A stretch of DNA of 64,000 nucleotides, taken from the NCBI RefSeq assembly GCF_000230895.2, contig NC_016604.1, positions 124,001-188,000 on the forward strand, written 5' to 3'. The notes beneath the pieces were generated by a model. That model had not been told where the DNA came from and did no database searches. It saw only the letters and a program-made list of their open reading frames with translations. This document shows positions 28,435 through 36,960 of the stretch, in pieces (the stretch's first letter is position 1; every line of letters begins with the position of its first letter). Position numbers and translations under genes: made by a program. This DNA comes from Mycolicibacterium rhodesiae NBB3 (GTDB taxonomy: Bacteria; Actinomycetota; Actinomycetes; Mycobacteriales; Mycobacteriaceae).

Positions 28435-29170
28435 CCGTGGGCTGGCGGTGGTGACCGGCGGCGCTCGAGGAATAGGCGAGGCGATCGTCGATGAGCTCGT
28501 CGCTTCCGGCTACCGGGTGGCCGTGGTCGACGTGAACGCCAAAGCGCTGGCCAAGACCGCCGAAGGGGATGCCGCCCGCTCGGGCCTGGTCGTTCCCGTC
28601 GAATTGTCCATCACCGACCGTGCTGCGGTCGAACGCGAACTCGGTGCGCTTGCGGCCTCTCACGGCGCGATTCACGCGCTGGTCAACAACGCGGGTATGA
28701 CCTTGCCCGCGACGTTTCTCGACCAGTCGGACGAGGACTGGAATCGGATCATCGCAGTCAATCTCACCGGGACCTTCATCATGGCGCAGGTCGCCGCGCG
28801 GCAGATGGTCGAGCAGAAGTCCGGCGCGATCGTGAACATCAGCTCGGTGTCTGCACACGGGGTTCGAACCGGTCCCGCCGCCTACGCCGCGGCGAAGTCC
28901 GGCGTCGAGGGCCTGTCGAGGCTGATGGCGGTTCAACTCGGTCCCCTCGGGGTGCGCGTCAACACGGTCGTGGTCGGAACCACCGCGACACCGTGGTTGC
29001 TGTCGCGAAAGACCGATGCCGAGCTCGAAACCATGCGTTCCACGACATTGACTGGATCCATCGGCGAACCCGCAGACATCGCCAAGACGGTGGCATTCCT
29101 GTGTTCACCCTCGGCCAAACACATCACCGGTCAGATGATCTCGGTGTCCGGCGGGCAATGGATGCCATGA
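28424..29170 (+). CDS. short-chain dehydrogenase/reductase (FabG-like SDR)
   Basis: A 248-residue classical SDR. Motifs: TGGARGIGEAIVDEL, VVDVNAKA (Asp favours NAD), NNAGMTLP, ISSVSAHGV, YAAAKSGVEGL (Tyr, Lys). It ends ITGQMISVSGGQWMP. Length and motifs match FabG-type 3-oxoacyl reductases and 3-hydroxyacyl-CoA dehydrogenases. It begins with GTG inside the TetR gene, so is probably translated with it. Confidence 0.92.
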   Translation: MSGDRGLAVVTGGARGIGEAIVDELVASGYRVAVVDVNAKALAKTAEGDAARSGLVVPVELSITDRAAVERELGALAASHGAIHALVNNAGMTLPATFLDQSDEDWNRIIAVNLTGTFIMAQVAARQMVEQKSGAIVNISSVSAHGVRTGPAAYAAAKSGVEGLSRLMAVQLGPLGVRVNTVVVGTTATPWLLSRKTDAELETMRSTTLTGSIGEPADIAKTVAFLCSPSAKHITGQMISVSGGQWMP

Positions 29171-29184
29171 TCGGAACCGATGTA

Positions 29185-29209
29185 CGATGAAACATATATT
29201 GCAGATCTG
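29185..29209 (-). promoter_or_regulatory. regulon site F (25-bp imperfect palindrome)
   Basis: On the minus strand it reads CAGATCTGC, seven bases, GTTTCATCG. It shares the ATATATGTT core with sites E and I. It is 25 bases before the ligase start, in a short AT-rich gap. The arms are poor, so this copy rests mainly on alignment and position. Confidence 0.5.
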
Positions 29210-29233
29210 TTCAGTCCTATCGAGGTGGCCAGG

Positions 29234-30859
29234 GTGAGCTCGACCCGTTCATTCGCCTACGATCCGCTCCCCTATCCGGCTGTCGTGCCCGCGATGCTCG
29301 CCGATCTCGTCGAGCGATTCGGCGCCAGCGACTTCCTCGTGTCTTCGGATGGAGCCGGTACCGACGAGCGAATCACCTACGCCGAAGCGGGTGAACGATC
29401 GGCGGAGATGGCGCGCCGACTGCTCGCCGCCGGCGTGACCAAAGGGGCCAGGGTCGGCATCCTGGCGCCCAACGGCCCCGACTTCGCGGTCGCGTTCCTT
29501 GCGACCACCAGGATCGGGGCGGTGGCGGTACCCATCAACACGTTCTTTCAGCCACCCGAACTCGAATGGCTGCTTCGCGACGCCGATATTCACACGGTGA
29601 TATCGGTGTCCACCCTGCTGGGCAAGGATGTCGACGCCCGACTCGAGCAGGCCACCGGGCGCGCCCCGGGGACCGCGAACCCGGTTCTGACCGACCGTCT
29701 GCCGCACCTGCGCAATATGTTCTCGCTGGCCCCGGATGCCCAGGACTGGCCCGAACCCGTCGCGCAGTCGTTCCTGGAGGCCTGCGAGTCGACGGTGCGC
29801 GCGACGGATGACATGGTCGTCATCTACACCTCGGGCAGCACGTCAAATCCCAAGGGCATCATCCACTCTCACTCCACGGCCATCGCTCACTCGCGATTCA
29901 TCGCAAGCCAACACGAATGGGACCCCACCGACCGCGTCTATATTCCGATGGCCTTCTTCTGGGTCGGCGGCCTGATCTTCGGGCTGCTGGGACCGATGCA
30001 GATGGGTGTGACGATCCTGACCGAGCATCGGTTCGAGCCGTCCGATGTACTGCGGCTGATCGCAGCCGAAAGGGCGACCTACACGACCGGATTTCCCCAC
30101 GTCGGCCCTGCGTTGAAGAACCATCCGGATTTTGCGAGCACCGATCTGTCCACCCTGCGGGAGGGCTACCAGCAGGTGCTGCTGCCTCCAGAACGACGCG
30201 CCTCCGACCCGTCGCTTCGAGTTCGACAGCTCGGAATGACCGAGACCTGCAGCTCACACACCTGGTGGCCACCACACGAGCAGGTGCCGGAATCAAAGCG
30301 TGGGTCGCTTGGGGTTTCAGCGCCCGGATACGAACACAAGGTGGTCGACGAGACCGGTCAGCAAGTGCCGAACGGGGTAGCGGGCGAGATCTGTGTGCGC
30401 GGTTGGGCCATGATGCGCGGCATCGTCGGACGCAGTAATCGGGACGTATTCGATGCCGACGGTTGGTATCACACCGGCGACGCCGGATATCGCGACGACG
30501 ACGGCCACCTCTACTTCGCCGGCCGCACCGACGACATGATCAAGACCTCCGGGGCCAACGTGGCTCCCATCGAGGTGGAGTCGACGCTGAGCAGAATCGA
30601 CGGCGTGCGCATCGCCTACGTCGTCGGGCTGCCCGATCCGGCGAAGGGCGCGGTGGTCAGTGCCGTGGTAGTGCTCGACGACGGCGCCGACCTGTCGGCA
30701 GACGCCCTGGCCGCACATTGCCGCGAGGAACTCGCGGCCTACAAAGTGCCCAAAAAGTGGGTCATGCTGCCCGACGCAGACAGTCTGCCGTACACCACGA
30801 CCAACAAGATCGACAAGGTCGCGCTCAGCACGTTGTTGACATCGGGCGCACTCTCATGA
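29234..30859 (+). CDS. acyl-CoA ligase / AMP-binding enzyme (FadD-like)
   Basis: A 541-residue adenylate-forming enzyme. The start chosen is GTG 29234 (MSSTRSFAYDP), since the 18 residues before it are read from site F; an ATG at 29180 is the longer alternative. Motifs: YTSGSTSNPKGIIHSHS (P-loop), FFWVGGLIFGLLG, GWYHTGDAGYRDDDGHLYFAGRTDDMIKTSG, and the C-terminal Lys in TTTNKIDKVAL. It activates a carboxylic acid with ATP and CoA. It is a likely entry enzyme of the pathway. Its stop overlaps the next start. Confidence 0.92.
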   Translation: MSSTRSFAYDPLPYPAVVPAMLADLVERFGASDFLVSSDGAGTDERITYAEAGERSAEMARRLLAAGVTKGARVGILAPNGPDFAVAFLATTRIGAVAVPINTFFQPPELEWLLRDADIHTVISVSTLLGKDVDARLEQATGRAPGTANPVLTDRLPHLRNMFSLAPDAQDWPEPVAQSFLEACESTVRATDDMVVIYTSGSTSNPKGIIHSHSTAIAHSRFIASQHEWDPTDRVYIPMAFFWVGGLIFGLLGPMQMGVTILTEHRFEPSDVLRLIAAERATYTTGFPHVGPALKNHPDFASTDLSTLREGYQQVLLPPERRASDPSLRVRQLGMTETCSSHTWWPPHEQVPESKRGSLGVSAPGYEHKVVDETGQQVPNGVAGEICVRGWAMMRGIVGRSNRDVFDADGWYHTGDAGYRDDDGHLYFAGRTDDMIKTSGANVAPIEVESTLSRIDGVRIAYVVGLPDPAKGAVVSAVVVLDDGADLSADALAAHCREELAAYKVPKKWVMLPDADSLPYTTTNKIDKVALSTLLTSGALS

Positions 30860-31530
30860 CCGCCGAGTCCGGCGACGCCTTCGAAGCGCTCGCCGCACGT
30901 GTCGAACGTCTTGAAGCGCTCGACGAGATCCGCCAACTCGCGGCCAAATACGCTGTGGCGCTGGACATGCGTGATCTCAATGCGGTCGCCAACCTCTTCG
31001 TCGAGGATGTCGGAGTGCCTGGCAAGCGTCGCGGGCGAGAGGCATTGCGCCAGTGGTACGACACCGAGATGCGGCACGACCTGCTCGGCAGCGCGCACGG
31101 ACCGCTCGCCCATGTGATCGACATCCACGACGCCGACCATGCCAGCGGACTGGTCTACTCTCGCAACGATCTCGAGACTGCGTCCGCGTGGGTGATCGAA
31201 CTACTCGCCTACCTCGATGCATACGAACGACGAAGCGGCCGTTGGTACTTCGCCCGACGAACTCCGTTGTTCTGGTATCAGAGCGATATCACTGATCCTC
31301 CCGTTGGTCCCGACAAGATGCGCTGGCCCAACACGTCTGCACACGAGGGGACTTTTCACGACGTGTTCCCCAGCTGGGCGGAATTCTGGTCGGCCGATCC
31401 CGGGCGGCTCGAAGCTCCGGTCCCGGCGCCGCCGCCGGTCGGCGAATGGCTACAGACGTTGCGCCGAAGCGAGCCCGTCCCGCGCGTCAGTCCGACGGGT
31501 CGCAGCGCCGACGATCCAAGAAACGGATGA
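30856..31530 (+). CDS. NTF2/SnoaL-like domain protein
   Basis: A 224-residue protein with an N-terminal cone-fold domain (about 15-150): DEIRQLAAKYAVALDMRDLNAVANLF, WVIELLAYLDAYERRSGRWYFARRTPLFWY. The C-terminal 70 residues are Pro-rich and probably loose. The ATG overlaps the ligase stop. It is related in type to the protein at 11.9 kb. Its reaction is not known. Confidence 0.8.
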   Translation: MTAESGDAFEALAARVERLEALDEIRQLAAKYAVALDMRDLNAVANLFVEDVGVPGKRRGREALRQWYDTEMRHDLLGSAHGPLAHVIDIHDADHASGLVYSRNDLETASAWVIELLAYLDAYERRSGRWYFARRTPLFWYQSDITDPPVGPDKMRWPNTSAHEGTFHDVFPSWAEFWSADPGRLEAPVPAPPPVGEWLQTLRRSEPVPRVSPTGRSADDPRNG

Positions 31531-31531
31531 C

Positions 31532-32665
31532 ATGACAGGCGACCCGGATTTCACCGCATTCACGCTGACAGACGACCAGCGCGAGTTCCGATCGACCGTG
31601 CGCGCATTCCTCGAACACCACTCACCGGAATCAGAGGTTCGCCGCCTCATGGAGTCGGAAACCGGCTTCGACTCGGCGATCTGGCGCGCCATGGCCGACC
31701 AGCTCAGCCTGCAGGGGTTGATTGTTCCCGAGAATTACGGCGGCGAGGGTTTCGGCTTCGCCGAGCTCGGACTAGTCCTCGAAGAGATGGGCGCTGCGCT
31801 GGTGCCCGGCCCTTACTTCACATCGGCGGTCCTCGCCGCAACTGTGCTCCTGTGTTCGGGTGACGACGATGCGTGCCAACGCTATCTACCCAGCATCGCC
31901 TCCGGTGAGACCATCGCGACGCTGGCAATCACCGAGCGGTCGGGACGATGGGATCGCGACGGCATCGAGACAACAGCCGGTCAAGATGGCGCCGACTGGA
32001 TGCTGCGGGGAACCAAATACTATGTGCCCGACGGCAGTATCGCCGATCTCGTGCTTGTGGTAGCACGCGCCGCGTCCGGCGCCGTGGGCCTCTTCGCTGT
32101 CGAGAACACCGATGACCTCGTGCGCAGAGAGCAGTCCACCCTCGATCCGACGCGCCGTCAAGCTGTCATAGAGTTCGCCGACACCGCAGCGGCGCGGATC
32201 GGCCCCGAGGACGCGTGGCCTGGGCTCAGCCGCGCCCTGAGCCACGCAACGGCCGCGTTGGCGAACGAGCAGGTCGGCGGAGCCCAGCGATGCCTCGATC
32301 AGGCGGTCGCCTATGTCAAGGTCCGCACCCAGTTCGGGAAACCGGTCGGTTCGTTCCAAGCGATCCGGCATCGCTGCGCCGACCTGATGCTGGACATCGA
32401 ATGTGCAAGAGGCGTGGCCCAATACGCCGTCCACGCCGTCGATAATTTTCCCGCAGAGTCCGTGTCGGCGGCGGCGCTGGCCAAGGCGTGCTGCTCGGAC
32501 GTGTACGCGCGCGCGGCGGCGGCCAACATCCAGTTGCACGGCGGAATCGGATTCACGTGGGAGCATCCTGCGCACATGTATTACAAGCGCGCGAAGTCGT
32601 CGGCAATGTTGCTCGGCGACGCCAACTACCACCGGGGACTGCTGGCCGACGGCATCGGTGTTTGA
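31532..32665 (+). CDS. acyl-CoA dehydrogenase (beta-type FadE)
   Basis: A 377-residue FadE. ATG 31532 is just after the stop of the previous gene; a longer frame is rejected because it overlaps the NTF2-like gene. It has VPENYGGEGFGF and the C-terminal VRTQFGKPVGSFQAIRHRCADL and LHGGIGFTWEHPAHMYYKRA, ending MLLGDANYHRG without EGTxxIQ. It is the third short-type FadE of the window and has no alpha partner beside it. It ends 2 bases before the convergent SDR. Confidence 0.9.
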   Translation: MTGDPDFTAFTLTDDQREFRSTVRAFLEHHSPESEVRRLMESETGFDSAIWRAMADQLSLQGLIVPENYGGEGFGFAELGLVLEEMGAALVPGPYFTSAVLAATVLLCSGDDDACQRYLPSIASGETIATLAITERSGRWDRDGIETTAGQDGADWMLRGTKYYVPDGSIADLVLVVARAASGAVGLFAVENTDDLVRREQSTLDPTRRQAVIEFADTAAARIGPEDAWPGLSRALSHATAALANEQVGGAQRCLDQAVAYVKVRTQFGKPVGSFQAIRHRCADLMLDIECARGVAQYAVHAVDNFPAESVSAAALAKACCSDVYARAAAANIQLHGGIGFTWEHPAHMYYKRAKSSAMLLGDANYHRGLLADGIGV

Positions 32666-32667
32666 AC

Positions 32668-33477
32668 TCAGAAGTCGGTGCCGCCGTCGATGTTGATGAC
32701 GGCACCGGTCATGTATGCCGCGCGATCGCCGAGGAGAAACGCGATGAGTTCGCCTGCCTCGTGCGGCTTTCCGCCGCGTCCCAGCGCCACTTTCATATTC
32801 CAGTCGGGATTGCTGGACAGGTGGGTGTAGATGGCATCTTCGAGCGGGACACCGTATTGCTGTGCACGATGCTCTCGAATGTGGTCGTTCGTTTCGGTGT
32901 CGAACAGACCGGGGCACACCACGTTCACACGGATACCGTCAGGGCCGTGTGTTTTCGCCATGATCTTGGAGAGCGTCAGCACCGATGCCTTCAGCGCGTT
33001 GTATGGCGGGATGAGGATCTTGGGGGCTCGTACCGAATAGGCGGCGGTGGTCACGATGGTGCCACCGCCGTTCCGCTGCAAATGTGGAATGACCGCGCGA
33101 CACGACCGCACGGTTGCCATCAGGATGAGCTGGTAATACCAATCCCAGGAGTCGTCACCGTGTTCCAGGAAAGGACCCTGCTGATCCATCGGTCCAGCAG
33201 TGACGGCAAGTCCTCGTAAGGGGCCAAGCTCTTCTGCGGCGAGGTCGATGGCGCGATCGACCGCCGCTGAGCTTTCGGTGGCATCGACGCCGATCCCCAC
33301 AGCTTGAACCCCGAACTCGGTCGCCAGACCTTGTGCACGCTTCTCGGCTCGCTGACCGTCGCGGGCGAGCAGTGCGACGTTCGCGCCGTCAGCCGCCAGG
33401 GCCCGCGCTGCGGCATATCCCATGCCCGTGGTCCCGCCGACAAGCACGTAGTTGCGGCCTTCCAGTCCGAGTTCCAT
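32668..33477 (-). CDS. short-chain dehydrogenase/reductase (SDR)
   Basis: A 269-residue SDR. The start chosen is ATG giving MELGLEGRNYVLVGG; a 13-residue longer frame enters the region upstream. Motifs: VGGTTGMGYAAARALA, then VTAGPM in place of NNAG, then TAAYSVRAP and YNALKASVLTL (Tyr, Lys). It ends MTGAVINIDGGTDF. It is transcribed divergently from a TetR gene across the perfect palindrome at 33514-33538. Confidence 0.9.
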   Translation of the reverse strand: MELGLEGRNYVLVGGTTGMGYAAARALAADGANVALLARDGQRAEKRAQGLATEFGVQAVGIGVDATESSAAVDRAIDLAAEELGPLRGLAVTAGPMDQQGPFLEHGDDSWDWYYQLILMATVRSCRAVIPHLQRNGGGTIVTTAAYSVRAPKILIPPYNALKASVLTLSKIMAKTHGPDGIRVNVVCPGLFDTETNDHIREHRAQQYGVPLEDAIYTHLSSNPDWNMKVALGRGGKPHEAGELIAFLLGDRAAYMTGAVINIDGGTDF

Positions 33478-33513
33478 GTTGTCGACCTCCGTTATGGTCG
33501 CTGAAGTGCTGAA

Positions 33514-33538
33514 CAATATGACGAACTATGTCATATTG
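33514..33538 (+). promoter_or_regulatory. regulon site G (perfect palindrome, TetR operator candidate)
   Basis: CAATATGAC, seven bases (GAACTAT), GTCATATTG. Both nine-base arms are exact inverted repeats; this is the only one of the nine copies with perfect arms. It lies 37 bases from the SDR start (minus) and about 150 from the TetR start (plus). Confidence 0.8.
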
Positions 33539-33685
33539 ATTCGTAGAAATCGGCACCGCCACCGCAGCTGAGGGCGACACAGCCGCGCTGTGGCAGCGCA
33601 CAGGAACACGCCATGTCGCGTAGCATTGGTTATTTGGCAGGGCCGAACTGAGCCGTCTAGCAGGCCCTACCGGACAAGGAGCGGG

Positions 33686-34297
33686 ATGGCGACCCAACGG
33701 GCCACGGCCGACGTCGAGACACAGGACGAGTACGACCGTCAGGATCAGATCCTAGAGGCGGCCAACCAGTGCTTCACGCAGCTGGGCATCCATCGCACCA
33801 GCGTGCAGGATGTCGCCAGGATGGCCAACGTATCCCGGGGCACGGTCTACCGGTATTTCGAGGATCGCAATGTCCTCATCGACGCTGCGATCGAGTTCGG
33901 CGCCCAGAAGTTCTATCAGCAGGTCGCCGCGGCCATGGCGAAGAAGTCGACTCTCGCGGAGAAACTCGGCGCCATGGCCGAAACTCACGCAGTCATCCTG
34001 TTGGACCATCGAACCCGCAACCGGTTGATGGCTGACGACTCAGAGCTGATGCGGCACATGATTTCCGATGGCGATTCCGCGGTTCGGCGAACCACGGAAT
34101 TCCTGGTGCCCTACGTCCGTGAAGCGCAGAAGCGCGGTGAGGTCGGCGCGGGCATCGACGTCACAGCCGCCAGCGAGTGGCTGGCCAGGATCATTTACTC
34201 CTTCTCCACCGTCAATCAAGCGCAGACATTCGACATGTCCAAGCCCGACACCGTCCGCAAGTACGTCGAAAAGTTCGCCGTCAACGGATTGCGCTGA
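33686..34297 (+). CDS. TetR-family transcriptional regulator (candidate regulon repressor)
   Basis: A 203-residue TetR. ATG 33686 follows AAGGAGCGGG; a 32-residue extension upstream is rejected. HTH: QILEAANQCFTQLGIHRTSVQDV and NVSRGTVYRYFEDRNVLI. The C-terminal domain is of usual length with LLDHRTRNRLMADD. It is next to the perfect palindrome site G and divergent from an SDR, the usual arrangement for an autoregulated repressor. It is the best candidate for the protein that binds all nine sites; that link is an inference. Confidence 0.9.
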   Translation: MATQRATADVETQDEYDRQDQILEAANQCFTQLGIHRTSVQDVARMANVSRGTVYRYFEDRNVLIDAAIEFGAQKFYQQVAAAMAKKSTLAEKLGAMAETHAVILLDHRTRNRLMADDSELMRHMISDGDSAVRRTTEFLVPYVREAQKRGEVGAGIDVTAASEWLARIIYSFSTVNQAQTFDMSKPDTVRKYVEKFAVNGLR

Positions 34298-34320
34298 TTC
34301 GGCTTCCCACTTTCTCTGTT

Positions 34321-34345
34321 CAACTGAACAACTCCTGTACTACTG
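34321..34345 (-). promoter_or_regulatory. regulon site H (25-bp imperfect palindrome)
   Basis: On the minus strand it reads CAGTAGTAC, seven bases, GTTCAGTTG. The right half is identical to that of site B. It begins 24 bases after the TetR stop and lies about 60 bases before the mini-ORF and SDR genes. Confidence 0.6.
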
Positions 34346-34403
34346 TTCTTTATGATCTAGCCGTGAGGACCCCGCGCGCGCAGGTCAGAGGATCAGGAGA
34401 GCG

Positions 34404-34472
34404 ATGACGGAGATCTGGCGCGAAGAGCGGATGTTGATTGACGGCCAACTGGTTGCGGCGCCGGCATCATGA
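34404..34472 (+). pseudogene. 22-residue remnant resembling an aldehyde dehydrogenase N-terminus
   Basis: A 23-codon reading frame, start ATG with AGGAGAGCG before it, whose stop overlaps the ATG of the next SDR (ATGA). The peptide contains RMLIDGQLVAAPAS, which looks like the opening of aldehyde dehydrogenases (compare MFIDGKWQSAAS in the intact enzyme at 2.3 kb). The rest of such a gene is absent. It could be a deletion scar that now acts as a leader for the SDR, or a chance similarity. Confidence 0.5.
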
Positions 34473-35227
34473 CCGCGCGCTCGCTGTCCGGTAAACGGGT
34501 CGTCGTCGTCGGTGCGTCCGCCGGCATCGGCAAAGCGTTCGCGATCCGGGCGGGCAAGGAAGGGGCGCAGCTCGTCGTCGCTGCTCGACGCACGGATAAA
34601 CTCGACGAAGTCATCGCTGCGGTCGGCTCGGGCACGCCGGTGGTCACCGACGTGCGCCGACCCGAAGACTGCGCCCGCGTCGCCGCGGCGGCCCGCAAAC
34701 ATCTAGGCGAAGTTGACCTGTTGGTGATCAGCACCGGATACGCACCGTTGAAGAAACTCGGCGACACCGATACCCATGACTGGCGCGATGTGTTCGAGAC
34801 CAATGTGGTCGGCGTACATGAGACCATCCGCGCCCACCTACCCATCCTCACGCCGTCGGCGATCGTCGCTGCCATGTCGTCCGATTCGGTACGAAACCCC
34901 CACTCAGCGCTTGGGGCGTACTCGTCGAGCAAGGCGGCGCTGGAGCGGTGTCTGGTTTCATGGCGTCTGGAGAATCCTGGCTATAGGTTCTGCTGTGTCG
35001 AGGTAAGCGGAACTGTGCCAACAGATTTCACATCTGCATTCGATCCGGATGTGCTCGGTGAAGCAGCGACCGAATGGATGTCCCGTGGACTTGTCCAGGC
35101 GAGCAGAATGACTCCGGAGGACGTCGCGGACGTGTTGGCGGGCATCTTCAGTAGCGTGGTTGACTTTCCGGAAGTCGGGCTGGAATCGCTGGTCGTCAAG
35201 TCACCATCGGGACCGCTGCGACCGTGA
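34469..35227 (+). CDS. short-chain dehydrogenase/reductase (SDR)
   Basis: A 252-residue SDR with marks VVVVGASAGIGKAFAIRAG, ARRTDK (NADP-like Arg), VISTGYAP in place of NNAG, SSDSVRNPHS and YSSSKAALERC (Tyr, Lys). The C-terminal part has VEVSGTVPTDFTSAFDP, and lacks the usual TGxxxxVDGG end. The ATG overlaps the stop of the mini-ORF. The reaction is unknown; oxidoreduction of a pathway alcohol or ketone is likely. Confidence 0.88.
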   Translation: MTARSLSGKRVVVVGASAGIGKAFAIRAGKEGAQLVVAARRTDKLDEVIAAVGSGTPVVTDVRRPEDCARVAAAARKHLGEVDLLVISTGYAPLKKLGDTDTHDWRDVFETNVVGVHETIRAHLPILTPSAIVAAMSSDSVRNPHSALGAYSSSKAALERCLVSWRLENPGYRFCCVEVSGTVPTDFTSAFDPDVLGEAATEWMSRGLVQASRMTPEDVADVLAGIFSSVVDFPEVGLESLVVKSPSGPLRP

Positions 35228-35292
35228 CCGATTCACTGTTGCGCGAGATGGTCCACGACTCCGCCCAGGCCGCTAAGTCGTCGATGAACTGA
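35224..35292 (+). CDS. 22-residue mini-ORF of unknown meaning
   Basis: A 23-codon frame starting with GTG that overlaps the SDR stop (GTGA) and ends 22 bases before the next gene. The peptide begins MTDSLLREMVHD. I recognise nothing. It could be a real small protein, an N-terminal remnant, or chance. It is listed because it has the same overlap style as the true genes around it. Confidence 0.25.
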   Translation: MTDSLLREMVHDSAQAAKSSMN

Positions 35293-35314
35293 ACGTCGGC
35301 ACGAAGGGAACGAC

Positions 35315-35617
35315 ATGATCAAGAACGGCGCTCGGCTAAAGAGTCAGGTATGCGACACGCAGGTCATCATTGTGCGCAGTTCGGAGGCGCTCGATGACCT
35401 GCGCGCAGGTGGACAACCGATGATCCCTGTCGGCGATGAGGGCGATGCGAGCCTGACGTTGGACGACGGTCTCGCGAGTGGCACGCAGATGGGTAAGCGG
35501 TACGTCGACGACGCGGGGGCCGAGGTGTTGGTGACCAAGGCCGGCGCAGGTTCGCTGTCGATTGGATCGATTCCCCTGACGATCAAAGAAGCGAAGCCGC
35601 TGCCCGCCAGCGACTAG
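35315..35617 (+). CDS. conserved hypothetical protein (100 aa)
   Basis: A 100-residue soluble protein. ATG after GAAGGGAACG. It opens IKNGARLKSQVCDTQVIIVR, followed by GGQPMIPVG and ASGTQMGKRYVDDAGAEVLVTKAG, then PLTIKEAKPLP. This pattern occurs in small proteins beside acyl-CoA ligase and hotdog genes in actinobacteria; I know of no function. It is probably in one unit with the DUF427-thioesterase fusion 37 bases later. Confidence 0.7.
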   Translation: MIKNGARLKSQVCDTQVIIVRSSEALDDLRAGGQPMIPVGDEGDASLTLDDGLASGTQMGKRYVDDAGAEVLVTKAGAGSLSIGSIPLTIKEAKPLPASD

Positions 35618-35654
35618 GAAACGGTTCTGACCAATCAACGCGGAGGGGCTTTAC

Positions 35655-36944
35655 ATGGCGGACACGATCAATGACGTCGAATCGCTCTGGCCGAAGTACC
35701 CAAACTACCGCATCGACCTGACGCCCTGCCTGCTGACAGGACAGGTCTGGGCCGGCGACACGCTACTGGCCGAGAGCGACGCCTGCCTTATCGTGACGGA
35801 GACCGATCACGAGGACAGGCTGTACTTTCCGGAGTCGTCGGTGCAGTGGCAGCACTTCGAGGAATCGGACCACACCACGGTGTGCCCGTTCAAGGGCCGG
35901 GCCACCTATTGGAATCTCAGCGGACCTCACCGGCCGACCGCAAATGCCGTATGGACGTATCGGGATCCGCTGCCGGAAGTAGCCGGCCTCAAAGGCTATG
36001 TGTCGTTCTACGACCTCGATCTGCGCATCCTCGTCGTCGATCGATGGCCCGACGGCTCCGAGGTACCCGCCACTTTTCCACTTTGGGGCGATGCGGCCGA
36101 GCTAATGCGGCTCATCGATGTTCAACCCGCCTCAGACCTCAGCTTCATCGGTCCGGCGCACGGCCCTACTCGCCGTGATGTCGTAGAGGGTGGTCAGTTC
36201 GTCGGCGAAGCGATTGTTGCCGCCAGCAAGGCCCTTCCTGGGCAACGAGTCACATCGGTTTCGATGATCTTCACCAAGGCGGCGTCCTTCACGGCTCCTG
36301 TAGATGTCGATGTCGATGTCCTGCGGCACGGTCGAACGTTCTCGACCGCCGAGGTACGGATCAGCCAGCACGGAACGTTGCGCAGTGTCGGGTTACTTCT
36401 CGCCGATTCCGGTGCCGAGGACGTGATTCGGGATAGCGCACAAATGCCCGATACCCCCGGCCCCGAAGCCGCCGTTCAGTTCACCGGTTTCGGGATGCCC
36501 GGCCGCGAGATCAGGATCGTCGACGGCGCATACGATCCCGATCCCGAGCGGATCGGACCACCGGCGATCGACGCCTGGGTCCGCTTTCGGGAGGCACCCC
36601 ATCAGCAATACCTTCATCAGGCGCTGCTGGCGCAATCGACAACGCACTGGACCATTGCCGCAGGCATGCTGCCTCACCGTGGTTTCGGCGAAGCTCGCGC
36701 GCACGACACATTGTCCACCGGAATCATGAAGGCCACCATCGCTTTCCACGACGATGTCGATGTCAGCGACTGGCTGTTGTACAGCAACCGCGCGTTTTGG
36801 GCGGGACGAGGACTCGTTCAGGGGGATGGACGGGTCTACACCCGCGACGGAGTCCTCGCCGCCTCCTACACGATTCAGGCGATGGTCCGAGAGTTCGGCC
36901 GTAGTCCCGCTGACATGGGGCACGACAGTCGAACCGCGATGTGA
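35655..36944 (+). CDS. DUF427 - TesB-type acyl-CoA thioesterase fusion
   Basis: A 429-residue two-domain protein. Residues about 25-140 are a DUF427 domain: WAGDTLLAESDACLIVTE, LYFPESSVQW, TVCPFKGRATYWNL. Residues about 155-420 are a double hotdog of the acyl-CoA thioesterase II kind: ASDLSFIGPAHGPTRRDVVEGGQFVGEAI, then HQALLAQSTTHWTIAAGML and the C-terminal GRGLVQGDGRVYTRDGVLAASYTIQAMVR. The thioesterase half probably hydrolyses or discharges an acyl-CoA of the pathway. The role of DUF427 is not known to me. Confidence 0.85.
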   Translation: MADTINDVESLWPKYPNYRIDLTPCLLTGQVWAGDTLLAESDACLIVTETDHEDRLYFPESSVQWQHFEESDHTTVCPFKGRATYWNLSGPHRPTANAVWTYRDPLPEVAGLKGYVSFYDLDLRILVVDRWPDGSEVPATFPLWGDAAELMRLIDVQPASDLSFIGPAHGPTRRDVVEGGQFVGEAIVAASKALPGQRVTSVSMIFTKAASFTAPVDVDVDVLRHGRTFSTAEVRISQHGTLRSVGLLLADSGAEDVIRDSAQMPDTPGPEAAVQFTGFGMPGREIRIVDGAYDPDPERIGPPAIDAWVRFREAPHQQYLHQALLAQSTTHWTIAAGMLPHRGFGEARAHDTLSTGIMKATIAFHDDVDVSDWLLYSNRAFWAGRGLVQGDGRVYTRDGVLAASYTIQAMVREFGRSPADMGHDSRTAM

Positions 36945-36960
36945 TTGGTCTTGAGCCGCT

